Source: Atrichornis clamosus
Lineage: Eukaryota > Chordata > Aves > Passeriformes > Menuridae
Assembly (NCBI GenBank): GCA_013400975.1
Contig: WBMZ01005336.1
Span: forward strand, 121,164-185,163
Direction: 5' to 3'
DNA: 64,000 nt
The notes under the pieces are model-generated. The model made no database searches, had not been told where the DNA came from, and saw only the letters and a list, made by a program, of their open reading frames with translations. Position 1 is the first letter of the stretch; every line of letters starts with the position of its first letter. Both the position numbers and the translations under genes were made by a program. Positions 48,669 through 60,706 of the stretch are shown in pieces.

Positions 48669-49800
48669 TTACCTGGAAGAGCTTTACACCCTTTATATCC
48701 CCTGTTTAAGCCTAACCCTTTCAGAGACCTCAGTATAGAACTTAGTACAGCATCATCTATGAAACTACAGATATATATATCTATATATCTATCTATCTGA
48801 GCTGTTATGGATATCTTACAGAAATTTAGCATGAGTTAGTCTGGCCAGTAGGTAACGCCTGAGAATGTCAAAGGTGTGAAGTGTTTGGGGCTTTTCCTGG
48901 GGAAAAGGCTAAGAGGAACAGCTTGAGTGTCATGAAGCCAGGAAACAATTTTTTCCTTATTCAGATTAAGACAAAATGGTGTGATTGTAGCCATCTGTTT
49001 CAGCTAGATGAGGATATTTTTAATTATTTCTTAAGAAGTAAAAGAGGGATCTGATGGCCCAATTGCATTCCTGTCCCCAAGCTGGCATTCATACAATGTC
49101 CTCCACCAGCAGATGCCACAGCCTTGCATGAAATTTAGTCACAACACTTATGCCAAATTTCTAGTAGTCAATTTCCCTATTATCCTTAAAAAAAACCCAA
49201 ACCAAAACCAGACAAAACAACACTATAATTCCCTTTTGACTGTAAGCTTATATGTTTCCTTGTTGTATATCGAGTTTATTTCCATTAACATTTGCGTACA
49301 GCTCCTATCAGTTCCACAAGCAACTTTCCCATGCCTTATCTGCCTTGCTTTATCCTTTGTTTGCCCATTGTAGTAACTGATTGCATTGTTAAGCAAACTT
49401 TACTTTAATGTGTCACCATGAAAACCTAATCGTTTTGGGGCAGGCTGCCTGAATTATTGTGAATGATGAGCTAATGTCTGTGAATCAATGGAAGAGAGAA
49501 ACAGGTAAATAGAGACTTCTGAGCATCCTGGGGGTGCTGAGACTGTACAGACTCAGCACATACTTGAGTTTTGGCTGAGTTAGGGTCAGCACCTCAAGAA
49601 GGTTCATGGTTTATGGGTTCACCACATGAAGCTTGCTTTCTGCCCCAAAAAAGAGGCAGTACCCGTGTGGCTTTCCCTCTGCTACCTGAGCCTGCAGCGC
49701 CTGCCCTCCTTCAGGTGCCAGAGTTTTGGTTCCCAGTGACAGGGCTGGGCTCTCACCATGGGTGGTCTCAGCCTTGACTCCCCCATCTGATCACAGTGGC
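48669..49800. other. Unique AT-rich sequence with an AT/TATC microsatellite
   Basis: Within this stretch 48771-48798 is a simple repeat: five AT units grading into TATC tetranucleotides. The rest is AT-rich and repeat-free. A short A-rich string lies at 49189-49215. No gene was recognised. Confidence 0.5.
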
Positions 49801-50120
49801 AACCCTCTCATTACACAAGCCCTCTCCTCCCGCCAGCGACGACAGCAAAACTGACTGCACCTTTTCCTCCCACGATTTCCAGTCACCTCCCGAATGAGCC
49901 ACCGGGGCCACCCAGGCAGGACTCCCCGGGTGTCCGCAAAAGTCACGGAGACGTGCTTGCAGTGGCGGTAGCCGTGAGCTCCGCAGCAAGCCGGCCCTGC
50001 TGACTCACAGGCCCCGGGATGGCTCGTCACCAGCCCGCTCCAGATGAGTCACCGCCGTGAGTCACACGCTGCATCTGCAGTGCGCATTTATGGCAGCCTC
50101 GCACCGGCCGTGCCAGCGGG
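49801..50120. promoter_or_regulatory. GC-rich patch with three AP-1 / NF-E2-type sites
   Basis: A locally CpG-enriched stretch contains three exact TGA(C/G)TCA heptamers at 50001-50007, 50045-50051 and 50058-50064. The first is preceded by TGC, giving TGCTGACTCA, a MARE half-site bound by small-Maf heterodimers as well as Jun/Fos. Three exact heptamers in 64 bases is far above chance and suggests an enhancer or an alternative promoter. The flanking DNA is CpG-poor. Target gene and cell type cannot be inferred. Confidence 0.45.
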
Positions 50121-53100
50121 GAAACTGTTTGTGTGGAGTAACCATGGAGAGAGAGGAAGTGCTGGAGAGGACCGAGAGGTTAGGGACGAGGAAAAACCAA
50201 CGGGGGGAAAAAATATTCCGCCTCCACAGCCCCGGAGTGCAAAAGGAAATATTTGCCTGTGTTGGGGTTTTCCCCCCACCCCTCTCTTTTTCATGATGTC
50301 CCTAATTGGGAGAAGCTGAAATGCTGTAGAAAAGTAGCCTCATGGTGGTATCATCAGGGTTTGGAGTCCCTGCAAATCTCACAAGGAAGCATCTTGGCAC
50401 AGTGGATTCAGCTCTGATGAGCTTTGCCCAAAAGAACAGCTTTAAGCAGATGCATTGAAGGTCTCAGGCAGGGTCCCCTCACCAGTCCTTTCACCTCACC
50501 CTGCACCCTGTCTGTGAACATTTGGCTCCAAAATCACAACTAAGTGGTTACTGAGGGCAGACCCCAAAACCTCACTGCCTTGCTTTCTCTGAAGTTTTGG
50601 GAGAACAAGGGTCAAGAAGGCAGGAAAAGTGGTGGCTGTGTCACTTGGGTCCTACCAGTTTGCAGAGAGCTCACATGTGTCTTCTTCATCCCTCCATCAG
50701 TGTGATTTGTACCATCCAGACCACCTTTGCCAGGAAATAAAATTTTTTTTTAAAATCCCATCATCTTATTCTTTAATGAATGCAAGATGCCCTTTTCCAG
50801 GAATAGTTCACACCACAGGACTTTTAAGAGGTTGTAAAGGGTTATGACATTGTTATTATGACATGTTTTCACAAATGGTTAATCAGCCTATAGATACAGC
50901 CACCTATAAATGTTCCCATAGATGTGGGTTTAACGTCTCTTAGAGATAATATTTGTATCTACAATATCACTTTACTCTGTATCAAACCAATAAATTAGTC
51001 ATAGACATTGTTGGTTTTTCACTTTTATTGCTGGTCTCCAGACCAGAAACACCTTTAAGCAATGGGTTTTACAAGGCTGCACATCTGGCTCAATTCTGAA
51101 CATCATTAATTTGTCCACCTGCCTCGTAGAAACAACTTCTCTCCCTGCAAACATGGGGAGAGAGCTGCACTGTTGACTGCGATAGAAAATGGAGCAGAAA
51201 ATATTCCTACTTCTGCACAGGTTATACCATGAAAGTTCACAAGAAATATAAATAATGTCACTTTTTCACTGCAATACAGAGCTCAGCTTCTCCGTTTACT
51301 CACAGCAAAACTCATCTGAAAATGCTCTTTTGGCAAAGATAGGGTGGATTTTGTGGGGTTGTCTTGTTCCTTTTTAAAATCACTTAAAGTCGAGAAAGCA
51401 ACAAAAGCAAGTGAACATGTTTATAGACTGATTTGTTAGGCAGAAAAAGCTGTACTTTGCACTACTGAGAACCAGTGTGCACACAATGGGTAAACACACA
51501 ATGAGAACAAGCGAGTTTAATTTTCTTTCCAAACAAACTAGACATGGGAAAGATTATCCCCTCCTTGGAGCTGCCTTTGCGGCGTTCACTGCTGGCTAAA
51601 ACTGCGCTACCTTCCCTATGCGGTGTATTTACCTTAGATTGCACATCAAAATTAGATATGCCAAGGTAAAAATAGCTTCACAATCTATCAGCCAGGAGAT
51701 AAGGCTCCTTTTCACGTCATTTTTTGAACATGGACTGGTAATTTTCAGTCTCTCTCGCGCTGGGACCAGTTTCCAGCCAGTCTATACAGCAGCAGCTCAG
51801 CCCCTCCAGGCAAGGAGTGAGATGTGCTGGTGGTTACCAGCTGCAGAGGTAAAAAATGCACCCACGGTGCAGGGACTGAGTGCTGAGAGCAATTAAAGAC
51901 ATTTAGCAGCTCCCTGAATAGTGTGACCTCTTTGCAACCAAGGTCTGTCTCAATTCCCACGTGGGAGGTTCCTTGTTGCTGCTGGCTAAAGCTGTTTCTT
52001 CTAACACAAAACCACCTATGTATGTGTTTCACAACCTCACCAGGCAGCCAAAACCCACAAGTGAGTAAAAACTGCCCAAGATTACTCTCCGCAGCCTAGA
52101 TCCTGGCATGGGAAGGGTTTTTTTCAGTATTATTTTCACAGAAGAAGTACCCTGACAAGACAGGCTGCCAGGTACCTCAAGGTACAGAAAACCTGCTGGA
52201 GGCTCCTTCTCTGAGTCAGAAAGCCAGGAGCAAACACTGTCTGATGAGCATTAAGAAATGCAGGGATTAACTTGATTTTTTGGCAGCACTGAATTTACAG
52301 CTTGTCTACATGATGATGTTGTTTCAAACAAACGGAGAACGTGAATTAAAGGCAGGAGGGTTGTGCCAGAATGGCTCTGTGTGTGCACTCATTTTTCTTT
52401 TCAAAATCCCTGCTTCCTTCTAGGAGGGGCGTGGACACAGCAGCAGTGCCAGAGAGGTCTCTGGTGACATCAAACCCTCAGGGACACGGGTGTGAAGCAC
52501 TGGCCATGACTTGCCCTGAGCCTTGGGCACGGTGCTGCAGCAGTAAAGCCTGGCAAGGTTGATGGCCAAAGGTTGAGTGGGAGAGCCAAAATTCATGGAT
52601 GTTAGTGCTGAGCTGTGTTTGCCAAGGGAGACTGCCCTGGGTCTGGGAGAAGCTGGGTTGTTTTGCCAGCCTGACATTAGAGCACGGAGGTGAACTGATT
52701 AAACCACACAGTGCTACTTTTACATTGGATCAATGCAAGTCCATTTTTCGTTTCTCAGTCTCTGAAACTCTCTGGAGCAGAAGGGAACATCTGAAATGTT
52801 GCACAGAGGCACAACTTTCAGATTCTTCACCTGGAGTATCCCAAGTCCTCCTTGCAAACACCTGTCCTTGGTGAGCTCGGGCTGCCCCACTCTGATGTGT
52901 GCCTGCCAGATGTAGCTGTGCAGTGCTTTCTCCAGCACCAAATCATGGCTTTTTTGAACCACATGTGAGTATTTTCATGAAAACAAGTTACTATCAGATC
53001 CTCTAAAGGTCTGTGAGGTCCTGGTGTGATCCTTCTCACCCAAAGCAGATGTTCAAAATAGATCAGAGGAACCCTTCCTGCAAGGAGAGATTGCTGAGTG

Positions 53101-54144
53101 CCATCCTGCTGCTCAGTCTGAAGAGCATGGTCCCTCCTCACCATCAAATGACCAAGGTCAGAGAAAATGTATCTCAGCTAGAGGGATGTGGAGGATCAGC
53201 AGACATCTGAAAAAAAGCTACTAAAGCAGGTCTTCAGGCCCTGTATATGTGATAGACATATCTGTGTGGTGTGTTTCAAGCTCAGCTCCAGCTATCAGCT
53301 TCTGAAAATAAAGTGTGTTTGGATTCAGGTTTGGATGAAAAATAGATTTAGGTCAGGACCTGAATTCCTTAATGTTACTAGTGTATCTCACTCTGGACTT
53401 CATTTGCCACTTCTCTAAAGGTCCCTCTTGCTTGCAACTGGAGAGTGAGAAACACATACAAAATAAAGTGAAAAATTTCCTCAAAGACTAATGTTGTTGA
53501 GATCTGGCAGAAAAATAGAAGACAGGTTTTATTTTGTCAACTGTACATAAACACAGGCATTTTATAAACACGGAATTGATTCAATTGTTTCCAGAGGTAT
53601 GAGAGCAAGGGAGAGAGCTGAGATTTAGCTATTAAAGACAATCTCAGGAGAGGGAGGGAATTAGTCTCCAGTTGAGCCAGATATTTCCCTCTCAAAAAAT
53701 AAATGAATCAAAGCCATGCTCAGTCAGCCAAATTATCCAAGCAGCTGCCAGCATCCCTGGTTTCTGGGGTTTATGTGATTTTGAGAGAGGAATGCTGTAT
53801 TCTCTCTAAATGGAGCATCCTGAAGAGGGTCAGGATTGCAGAGTGTCCCAGTTTGGGGATTTTTAAATAAGACAAAGCTGGTGAGCCATAGAGCCACTCC
53901 ACGCTCCAGATGTATGGATTTGATTTGTAGCTTGCTGTCGGGTTTCCTTTGGATCCCACTGGTGCCTGCAGAGCACCCTGTGTGGGTCACTCCCAAGCTT
54001 CCTGCGGATCCGAGTCCCTGCCCCTGCTGGGAGCAGCTCTGCACTGCCTCCCACTTTGATGTACGGGGGTCCCACCTCTTGGCCGCCACTTTGCTTTCGT
54101 GTGCTCTGCTCTGGCTCACACCAAGCGGGCCAAGATGTGCTTGA
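50121..54144. other. Unique noncoding sequence, no gene recognised
   Basis: About 4 kb of mostly AT-rich, repeat-free DNA. Open frames are short (under 110 codons), except a 128-codon minus-strand frame at 53733-54119 that is overlapped by frames on the other strand. T-rich runs lie near 50743. No exon or RNA gene was recognised. Confidence 0.5.
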
Positions 54145-54451
54145 TGGAATCACAGCACCGTAGAATGGTTTGGGCTGGTAGGGACCTTTAAAGGCCATCT
54201 AGCCCAACGCCCCTGCAATGAGCAGGGCCCTCTTCAACGAGATCAGGTTGCTCAGAGCCCCGTCCAACCTGGCATTGAATGTTTTCAGGGATGAGGCATC
54301 CACCACCTCTCTGAGCAACCTGTGCCAGTGCCTCACCACCCTTATCATTAAAAAATTCTACCTTGTATTTAGTCTGAATCTACCCTCCTTTAGTTTAGGA
54401 CTACTACCCCTTGTCCTGTTGCTACAGGCCCTACTAAAAAGTCTGTCCCCA
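54145..54451 (-). mobile_element. CR1 LINE fragment (~307 bp), 5'-truncated
   Basis: Plus-strand order TGGAATCACAGCACCGTAG (decayed octamer tail), TTTGGGCTGGTAGGGACC, GATCAGGTTGCTCAGAGCC, CATTGAATGTTTTCAGGGAT, then CTGTGCCAGTGCCTCACC and CCCCTTGTCCTGTTGCTAC, is the reverse complement of a CR1 3' end. Similarity stops near AAAAGTCTGTCCCC. The plus-strand open frame 54218-54673 is antisense CR1 and should not be taken for a gene. Confidence 0.93.
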
Positions 54452-55330
54452 ATAAAATTAAGTCACTTAATCAGCTCTGGAAAGGAAGCTGCCTCACACA
54501 GCTCCTTAATTCTCTCCCAAGTATGTAGCAGCCACAGCAGTAAGGGCACACACAGGCATCTGCTACACAACCTCAGCCCTCATCTTCCCTCAGAATCTCC
54601 AGCTGGTCCCATGCAGAGCAGCCAAGAGCTGGTTTTTCACAACCTGGTCCGTGGAAATGTGTCAGTGGCTTGAAACATCTCCTTCTCCTTTCCAAAGCTG
54701 TCACGTGCAGTGTGAGCCAAGGGCTTGGCAGGCCCAGTGGGTCTGTGTGTTCCCTTGGTAGGACCAGATGACGCTGCCCAGCTGATGTAAGGGCACATGA
54801 GCTATCTTTAGCATCCAGGAGAGTGCAGAGCACTCCCAGAGGGATGGGATGTAAGCTAAGCCAAGCTCTGTGTCGGGGTTCTTTGCCAGGAGACCCCACT
54901 TTGCAGCGACTCCCAGGTCTCTGGGAGTACAGCAGGGCCCAGAAGTATCACCCAGTGGGCGCATTCCCACCTGTAAAAGCCACCTCCAAGCACCAGTCAC
55001 ACGTAAGAAGGCTGTGGAGCACAGATTTCCCCTCTCAGCATGACTGCATCCCCTGGCTTCCTTCCCCTGCTCCCTGACTCACCGCCTGAACTCAGCGCTG
55101 GGCAGGGGGCCAAGGAGGAGTCACATTTAACTCACAGCTCCCTGCAAACTTCCTTCAGGAGGGATTCCTACTTAAGGACGGGCGTGAAGCACCCCCAGAG
55201 GCCAGCCCTGCAGGCAGAGGTGGCTGGGACCCGGGGGAAGCCTGGCTGCCTGCCCTCTCCTGCTGCGCTGCATCCCGCTCCGAGGCCCTGCAGCTCAGGT
55301 TTCCCTCTCACATGCCCTGCAGTGAGCTGA
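54452..55330. other. Unique sequence, rising GC content, no gene recognised
   Basis: Composition becomes progressively GC-richer towards 55330. Overlapping frames of about 85-108 codons on both strands have no domains. Confidence 0.45.
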
Positions 55331-55580
55331 GCCTTCCTCAGGCGCAGGGACACGGGCTGACGTCAAGTGTCCACCCTGGCTCCCTCCCCGGGCTCTCTCT
55401 GATCCTATTAGTGGACAGACGGTGGCAGCCAGCCCTGCCAGCCCCGGGGATGCCACGGGGACCGGCCACAGCCACCCCTCGCTCCACGTGAGCCCGGGAG
55501 GGACGGCTCGGCCAGCTGAGTGCCCTTCGCCCTCTGCGAGGGACGCAGGGGGGAAGCTGCCAGGATCCATCAGGAAAACA
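55331..55580. promoter_or_regulatory. GC-rich patch with a full palindromic CRE
   Basis: TGACGTCA at 55358-55365 is the complete palindromic cyclic-AMP response element bound by CREB/ATF factors. It lies in a moderately CpG-rich stretch that also has CACGTGAGCC (E-box-like, about 55486) and several GC-rich strings. Full CREs in CpG-rich DNA are commonly promoter-associated. This patch is weaker than the island at 3.7 kb and does not clearly reach island density. No exon was identified nearby. Confidence 0.35.
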
Positions 55581-56694
55581 AGCCTGGATTGCCGGGGCAG
55601 CGCAGTGGCACAGAAGCATCTCCTCTCCTGGGAGAGGACCCTGGGGTTTGCTTGTGGCTGGCACAGCTCAGGCCCCTGCCCAAGTCCAGCCGTGGCATTC
55701 AGCCGCTGGATGGGAGCAATTCCCCTCTGGAATGAGTGCAGGAGGCTGGAGCCATGCTAGCACCCCTTCCCTTACTCTGAGGGGTCCCCACGGCCTTGAC
55801 ACAAAGCAGAGCTGGGCAGTGAGAATTGGCAAAGATGGCTGGAAAGGACTGTTGGAGAATACCCCTTTTTGGTGTGAATATTTAATTTTTGAATATTTTA
55901 TTTTTTCCATAACTGGCATTTCTGTGCAGATACAGGGGCATGGATAAATGAATACACTTGCAGCAAAAATAACTTTTCTTTTGTAACAGCCTGAGGCCCT
56001 GAAGGAAAACTTTCTCTGTGAGGAAAGCTCCACTTCTGGGCAACATGTACAGAGTATTTAGTGCTAGGATTTGTGCTCTGAGAATATTTATGTGTGTCCT
56101 GAGCTTGGTGTTTGCCACTGTAGGTCATATCCCAGTGCAATCATCTGGATCCATGTTGGTGTCTGGGTTAGTGGGTGGAAGGTTTAGACCTGTTCAAATA
56201 AATATAAGAAAAAAGAAGAGGGAGAGAGGGAGGCCAAGAAAATACCCCCAAAACAACAGTTTTTATAAAAGATTGTCAGAAAGCTCGATTACCACCAAAA
56301 CCAGAATAAAAAATATGATCACACCTGAGGGAGACAGTTTTGGCCAAGGAGGATCTTGACCTTCCTGGGCAAACAAAGAGACCTACCCCAGACTTGAAAC
56401 CTGGCATGACACTCACACATGGAGTGACAAATGCAGAAGCTTATAAGCCACGCCATATAAATAGGGAGGTCTCATAGCATCTCAGCACAGGTCCTGATGA
56501 GATGTGAACAGGTTGTGGGAGACAGCATATGGCCTCGCCACTTGCACTATCAGGGCCGCAACGAGCCAAGAAGGTGGCTTCTAGTCTGGTGGCTCTTTAC
56601 TGTGACAAATGGTGTCACTGAGTCCTTCAGCTGGATGCCATCTGCCCACCCCGCCTGCAAAGCTGGTCTGGAGCCTTTCAGCAGAGATGCTGGA
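55581..56694. other. Unique sequence with TATA box, no gene recognised
   Basis: 56456-56463 is an exact TATAAATA in the context CGCCATATAAATAGGGAGG, as good a TATA box as exists in the window. 56197-56243 is purine-rich. The surrounding sequence (GAAGCTTATAAGCC just upstream) has the feel of an LTR U3/R boundary, but I cannot find LTR termini, so the segment is left unassigned. No coding frame follows. Confidence 0.35.
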
Positions 56695-56920
56695 AAGGTT
56701 GGATATTAGGAAAAGGTTCTTCACCCAGAGGCAGGTTGGGCACTGGAACAGATTCCTTGAAGAAGTGGTCACGGACCCAAGGCTGTCAGAGCTCAGGGAG
56801 CGTTTGGACAACGTTCTCAGGCACAGGGTGGGATTTTTGGTGTTGTCCTGTGCAGAGCCAGGAGTTGGACTTGATGAATCTTGTGGTCCCCTTGCAGCTC
56901 AGGATATTCTGTGATTCTGC
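56695..56920 (+). mobile_element. CR1 LINE fragment (~226 bp), plus strand
   Basis: Starts AAGGTTGGATATTAGGAAAA, then TTCTTCACCCAGAGGCAGG, GGGCACTGGAACAGATTCC and AGGAGTTGGACTTGATG, and ends with AACTC-like AGCTCAGGATATTCTGTG and ATTCTGC. This is a CR1 subfamily whose 3' end carries CAACTCAGGATATTCTGTG, different from the 27.1-kb copy. The plus-strand open frame 56736-57347 begins in it and is therefore mostly CR1 3' sequence, not a host gene. Confidence 0.93.
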
Positions 56921-58247
56921 ACTGAGAAACTGGAATTCTAGCATTGACCCCTGTAGACATATCCATGGACAAATGGGTGGGGTGGGATTTATCTCTCTCC
57001 TGGTATCTACACTGCTCTTAAATGAAGCAAGTGGGGAGACACACAGAGCTTCTGCCTCTCCCTCTGCTCCTGGCACTGCACATCCTGCTGCTGAGTCCTG
57101 GCTGGTCTTGAGCCAGGCACAAAGAAATCACTATATTGGCTCAGTCCCCAGGTCAAGCCCTCCCCTTACAGCTGTGACCAAAACCAGCTGCTCCAGAGGA
57201 GAGCAAGAGGCTCGATCTCAGCTTTTCCTTTCCTCCTCATCCTCACATCTACTTGCTGTTTTCACCACCATCTCTCAAAACACACATGATTTTACTTTGG
57301 TTTTGTTTATGTGGTTGAACATGGCCATGGTCCCTAACTGGGCCTGATGGGTCAGCTACAGCACTAATGTCTGTAATGCTCAATTAGGGAATAACCTGCC
57401 CCCAGCAATCCAGCTCCTGTCTGCAAGAGACGGGTCATGAAGAATCACCACCCATCCATTTCCTCCCGGTCTCAGGTTCCTTCAGATGTTCAGCTGCGGA
57501 AAGTACAATTTTGCAAGCTGTAACTAGCCAAGGGCACTTACCACCAACAGCCTTGACCCGGAGAGGTTTCTCCAGAGCCACCTGGTCTCCCTGGGAAGCT
57601 CAAAACCCTCCTTCTATTGCATTGCCTCTGACAGCAACTCATAAATCAGCCGGCAGTCGCTGGCAGCCCCTTTGAGGAACCTGGTCTGTGCTTGCGTCTG
57701 TGATGAAGTGTGTGCTCAGGTGAGGAGCCCTGGGGGAAGGCAGCCAGCCACGGATGCAGCTGCTGGCTCCAGGGGCATCCCCAGACCCCACCCTGCCATG
57801 TGGGACTTGCCTGGCAGTCACGGCACGGTGGTTCCACGAGGACTGGTCTCAGCCGTGAGTTGTGCGCTTTGCTGCTCAGTCAACCCCTTCCGACGCCTCC
57901 CGCAGCTGCAGCCACGCCGGGGAGTCACTGCTTCCCTCCCTCCCTGCACGGCTTCACCTGATCATGGCAGATGTTTTTTCTGGCTGGCTTCTTCCCCAGC
58001 AAACGCACCTCTCCGTTTCAGCAGAGATTCCATCTGCAGCATTTGGAGGTGATTATGTTTGAAACTGGGATCAGCGCTGCAAAGGAGAGATGAGTTCACC
58101 ACCATCCCTCTTTTCTCAAGTCTCTGTTCAGGAGTACAGCTTGATCCAAATCTCTGGATTTTCATATTGTGGAAAGAATCATAGTCTAAACAGTCCTGGA
58201 AGAGATATTTCTTTTTTTGAATAAACTGAAAAGTTTACTTGCAGAGC
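56921..58247. other. Unique noncoding sequence, no gene recognised
   Basis: Mixed composition, GC-richer at 57660-57960. A GCAGGTGAGGAGC-like donor sits near 57718. Overlapping plus- and minus-strand frames of 60-126 codons have no domains. Confidence 0.45.
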
Positions 58248-58323
58248 TAAAATAAAATAAAATAATGAAATGAAATGAAGTAAAACAAAATAAAATTAAA
58301 TAATAAAATAAAATAAAAAATAT
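58248..58323. repeat. A-rich simple repeat, AAAAT/AAATG units
   Basis: About 76 bases of AAAAT-type pentamers, interrupted by AAATG and ACAAA variants. It could be the degenerate poly-A tail of a retrocopy, but no body is recognisable upstream. Confidence 0.92.
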
Positions 58324-59177
58324 ACAGCAGTTAAAAGAATGAAACTCTGAATCTCACCAATATCAGAACCCAGCAAGTATTTCCTTCTAATGGTAATGCA
58401 TTGCATATGGACTCAGGGTTGTACTGTCCCTTTGAAGATCATGGGAATTTTGCTATTTATTTCCATATAAAAAATAAAATGCTGAACACTGAGCAAGACT
58501 GGTTGGCTGCTGACTGAAACACTCTGCAAAGTGAAATCATCCCAGGCTTTCTGTCTGAGGACTGCTGCCTTCACTGAGGCTCACACAGGTGGTGTGGGTT
58601 TGGAAAAGTCCGATGTGTTGGGAAGGGATGGTTTGGACGTAGGCTGGCAGCTTCACTGCACCCACCCATCTGCTGCTGGTGACATGACATGGCAGCGTGG
58701 GATGTCAGAAAGACTGTTGTGTGTTTCTTCTCTGTGTCCCCGCTCCATGGGGAAGTGGCTTTGGAACGTTGTCTTTTCACTGCATGTTGGGAAACTGGAG
58801 ACAGGGAGGAGAAATGGCAATCCAAAGAGCCCATGGGAGACACCAGAATAGTGTCTGGGTCTATGGACTTTCCAGGCTGAAGTTGTCTTGCTCTGGATAA
58901 AACTGATAATTCTACCACTTTGCTCATCTGACAGCCCAGGTGAAGATATCCTTGCAAGCAGAATTCAAGAAATCAGTGAGAAACTGAGACTTTCTACAGT
59001 CTTGGGCCACCAGATCCTCAATCCCCACCCAGTCCATGGGTGAATCGTGAATTGAGTTGCTGAATCATGAATTATAGGATCTCTTCTGGCTGACATAGGG
59101 ATGCTTGCACTAGCAATCAGTTTGAATTGCTCTTCTGAATTCTAGTGACATTGAAAATGTCTCAAATACAGCCTTAA
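58324..59177. other. Unique noncoding sequence, no gene recognised
   Basis: AT-rich, with a 13-base near-repeat TGAATCRTGAATT at 59041-59053 and 59061-59073. Open frames at 58531-58957 (106 and 128 codons) overlap on opposite strands and have no motif. Confidence 0.45.
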
Positions 59178-59230
59178 ATCTCGATGACCTTTGTGGATCC
59201 CTTCCAACTCAGCACTTTGATTCTGTGACC
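59178..59230 (+). mobile_element. CR1 LINE 3' tail stub (~53 bp)
   Basis: CTCGATGACCTTTGTGG followed by ATCCCTTCCAACTCAGCAC and TTTGATTCTGTG matches the last 50 bases of the CR1 subfamily seen at 56.7 kb, including the octamer. It is either a very short 5'-truncated insertion or the surviving end of a decayed copy. Confidence 0.7.
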
Positions 59231-59867
59231 TCCTGTCATCTCTTAACTGACCCACAATTTCAGCACATAAAAGTGCTGCTAAAGCCTGAACACGTATCTC
59301 TTCCCCTCCATCCACCTCCAGCTAATGATTAGTGTGCTGGGGGAGCAAGTGGTAGAGGCTGATCTTCAATGAGCAAAGAGTTGGTTGCACAACACACCTC
59401 CAGCCCTGCAGACTGCCAGCAGTTTTGTTTGAGAATTGCACCAGCTTCACAGCCCTTAGTCTCCGCAAGCACTGAGCCCTTGTGCCAGGGGCCAAGAGGT
59501 CTGAGTGTAACTTTCTTCTCTGTTCAGAAATGATCAGTTCTTGGTAATGAAAGTTGGAGCCCAGATTGTGCCACTTAGTCATATATGTTGATATATACCA
59601 GCAGCATCACTGTAAATAACAGATTTCCATTCCTGCTTTTCCTCCTCTTGGAATTTAAGCTGAAACACAAAATCTTTCAACTTTTGTTGTCCTCCTCCAA
59701 AAGGAGAAGGGAAACCCATATTTTTAAACAGCTCATTTGCAGGGGAGTGCTAAACAAGATGAAACGGGGACTCTGCCAAAGCAGTGGAACAAAGATTTCA
59801 CATTTGCTCAGCAAAAGGCTCCCTGTTCCTTACTCAGCTCCCTTTTGTTATGGGATCAGTAGGAGAC
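59231..59867. other. Unique noncoding sequence, no gene recognised
   Basis: No repeat family or coding signature up to the LTR boundary. Confidence 0.45.
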
Positions 59868-60706
59868 TGTCTTAGTTTGAAAGGCAGATATCTGCCAAGG
59901 AAAAGCAGGAACCCTCCTGGAGTGGAAGGAATCTCCCCCTCCCCTGAATTATTGTAGTTTTGAAAATTATCAGGCTTTTGAGATCGAACATGGGAAAAGG
60001 AATAACAGTTCTTTACTAAAGTAGATCGATAGATAGATATACCCAACAGAACAAACAACAGTAACAACAACAACAACAAACTCCAGTCACAGACTCCCTG
60101 CCTGTCACCCGGTTTCCCCTGTGTTGTAGCTCTGGCCACACCCGGGGTAGGGGCGCTGGTGAGGCAGGGGAGGCAGGGAGGCTGCAGTCCGGGTGAGGGG
60201 TGGTTGCAGTCCAGTGGGAGTGGGGGTTGCAGCCAGCTGAGAGCAGTGGTCCTCTGCAGCGCCTAGATTCGGTGCCAGAGAGTGTGTGTCCCAGGGTCCA
60301 GGCAGGCTTCATTATATTCCCGCAGGAATGTCCATGTCCCTCCCCCAGGGCGGAGCATTTCCCAATGGAATGATGAGATAAGATGGTTTGGGAGGTTCTG
60401 GGCGGTTGGGTCGTTCCAGCTGCCCCTTGTCGATGATTGTCATTAACAGAGATGGCCTCCTCAGTGGGGGTGTGATCATTGTTGGTGCTTTCAGGGGGAA
60501 GCTCTCCCAGTTGTGTTTTTTGTGAAGCCAAAAGAGGCCCTACCTCACCACAGGATTCCCCTTATCTTATCTAACCCCAGCTTGCAGTCCCAGGGGCTGA
60601 ACATGCACCGGGCAGTTGTTGCAAACAACCTGTCATTCACAGCTCCTCAGGGCTGGTGCAGATGGGGAGAATACATTGTTTTACTGCATCCCCACAACCC
60701 AGGACA
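59868..60706 (-). mobile_element. Solo LTR of an endogenous retrovirus with 5-bp target duplication (~839 bp)
   Basis: The element begins TGTCTTAG and ends CCAGGACA, which are TG...CA inverted-repeat termini (6 of 8 positions pair). It is flanked on both sides by GAGAC (59863-59867 and 60707-60711), a perfect 5-bp target-site duplication. The minus strand is sense: a TATA-like GGAATATAATG (60311-60320) precedes AGTAAA (60012-60017), a plausible polyadenylation signal. I recall the family from songbird genomes; a 5-bp duplication fits ERVL or other class with that spacing. There is no internal region or partner LTR. A GATA tetranucleotide tract (60024-60040) and a CAA tract (60063-60079) lie inside it. 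Intact flanking repeats suggest moderate age at most. Confidence 0.88.

Noticed and set aside
54218..54673. 151-codon plus-strand open frame
   Set aside because: Its first half is antisense CR1 LINE sequence; such frames recur wherever this repeat occurs.
56736..57347. 203-codon plus-strand open frame
   Set aside because: It begins inside the CR1 3' end (56695-56920) and continues into unique sequence with no domain.
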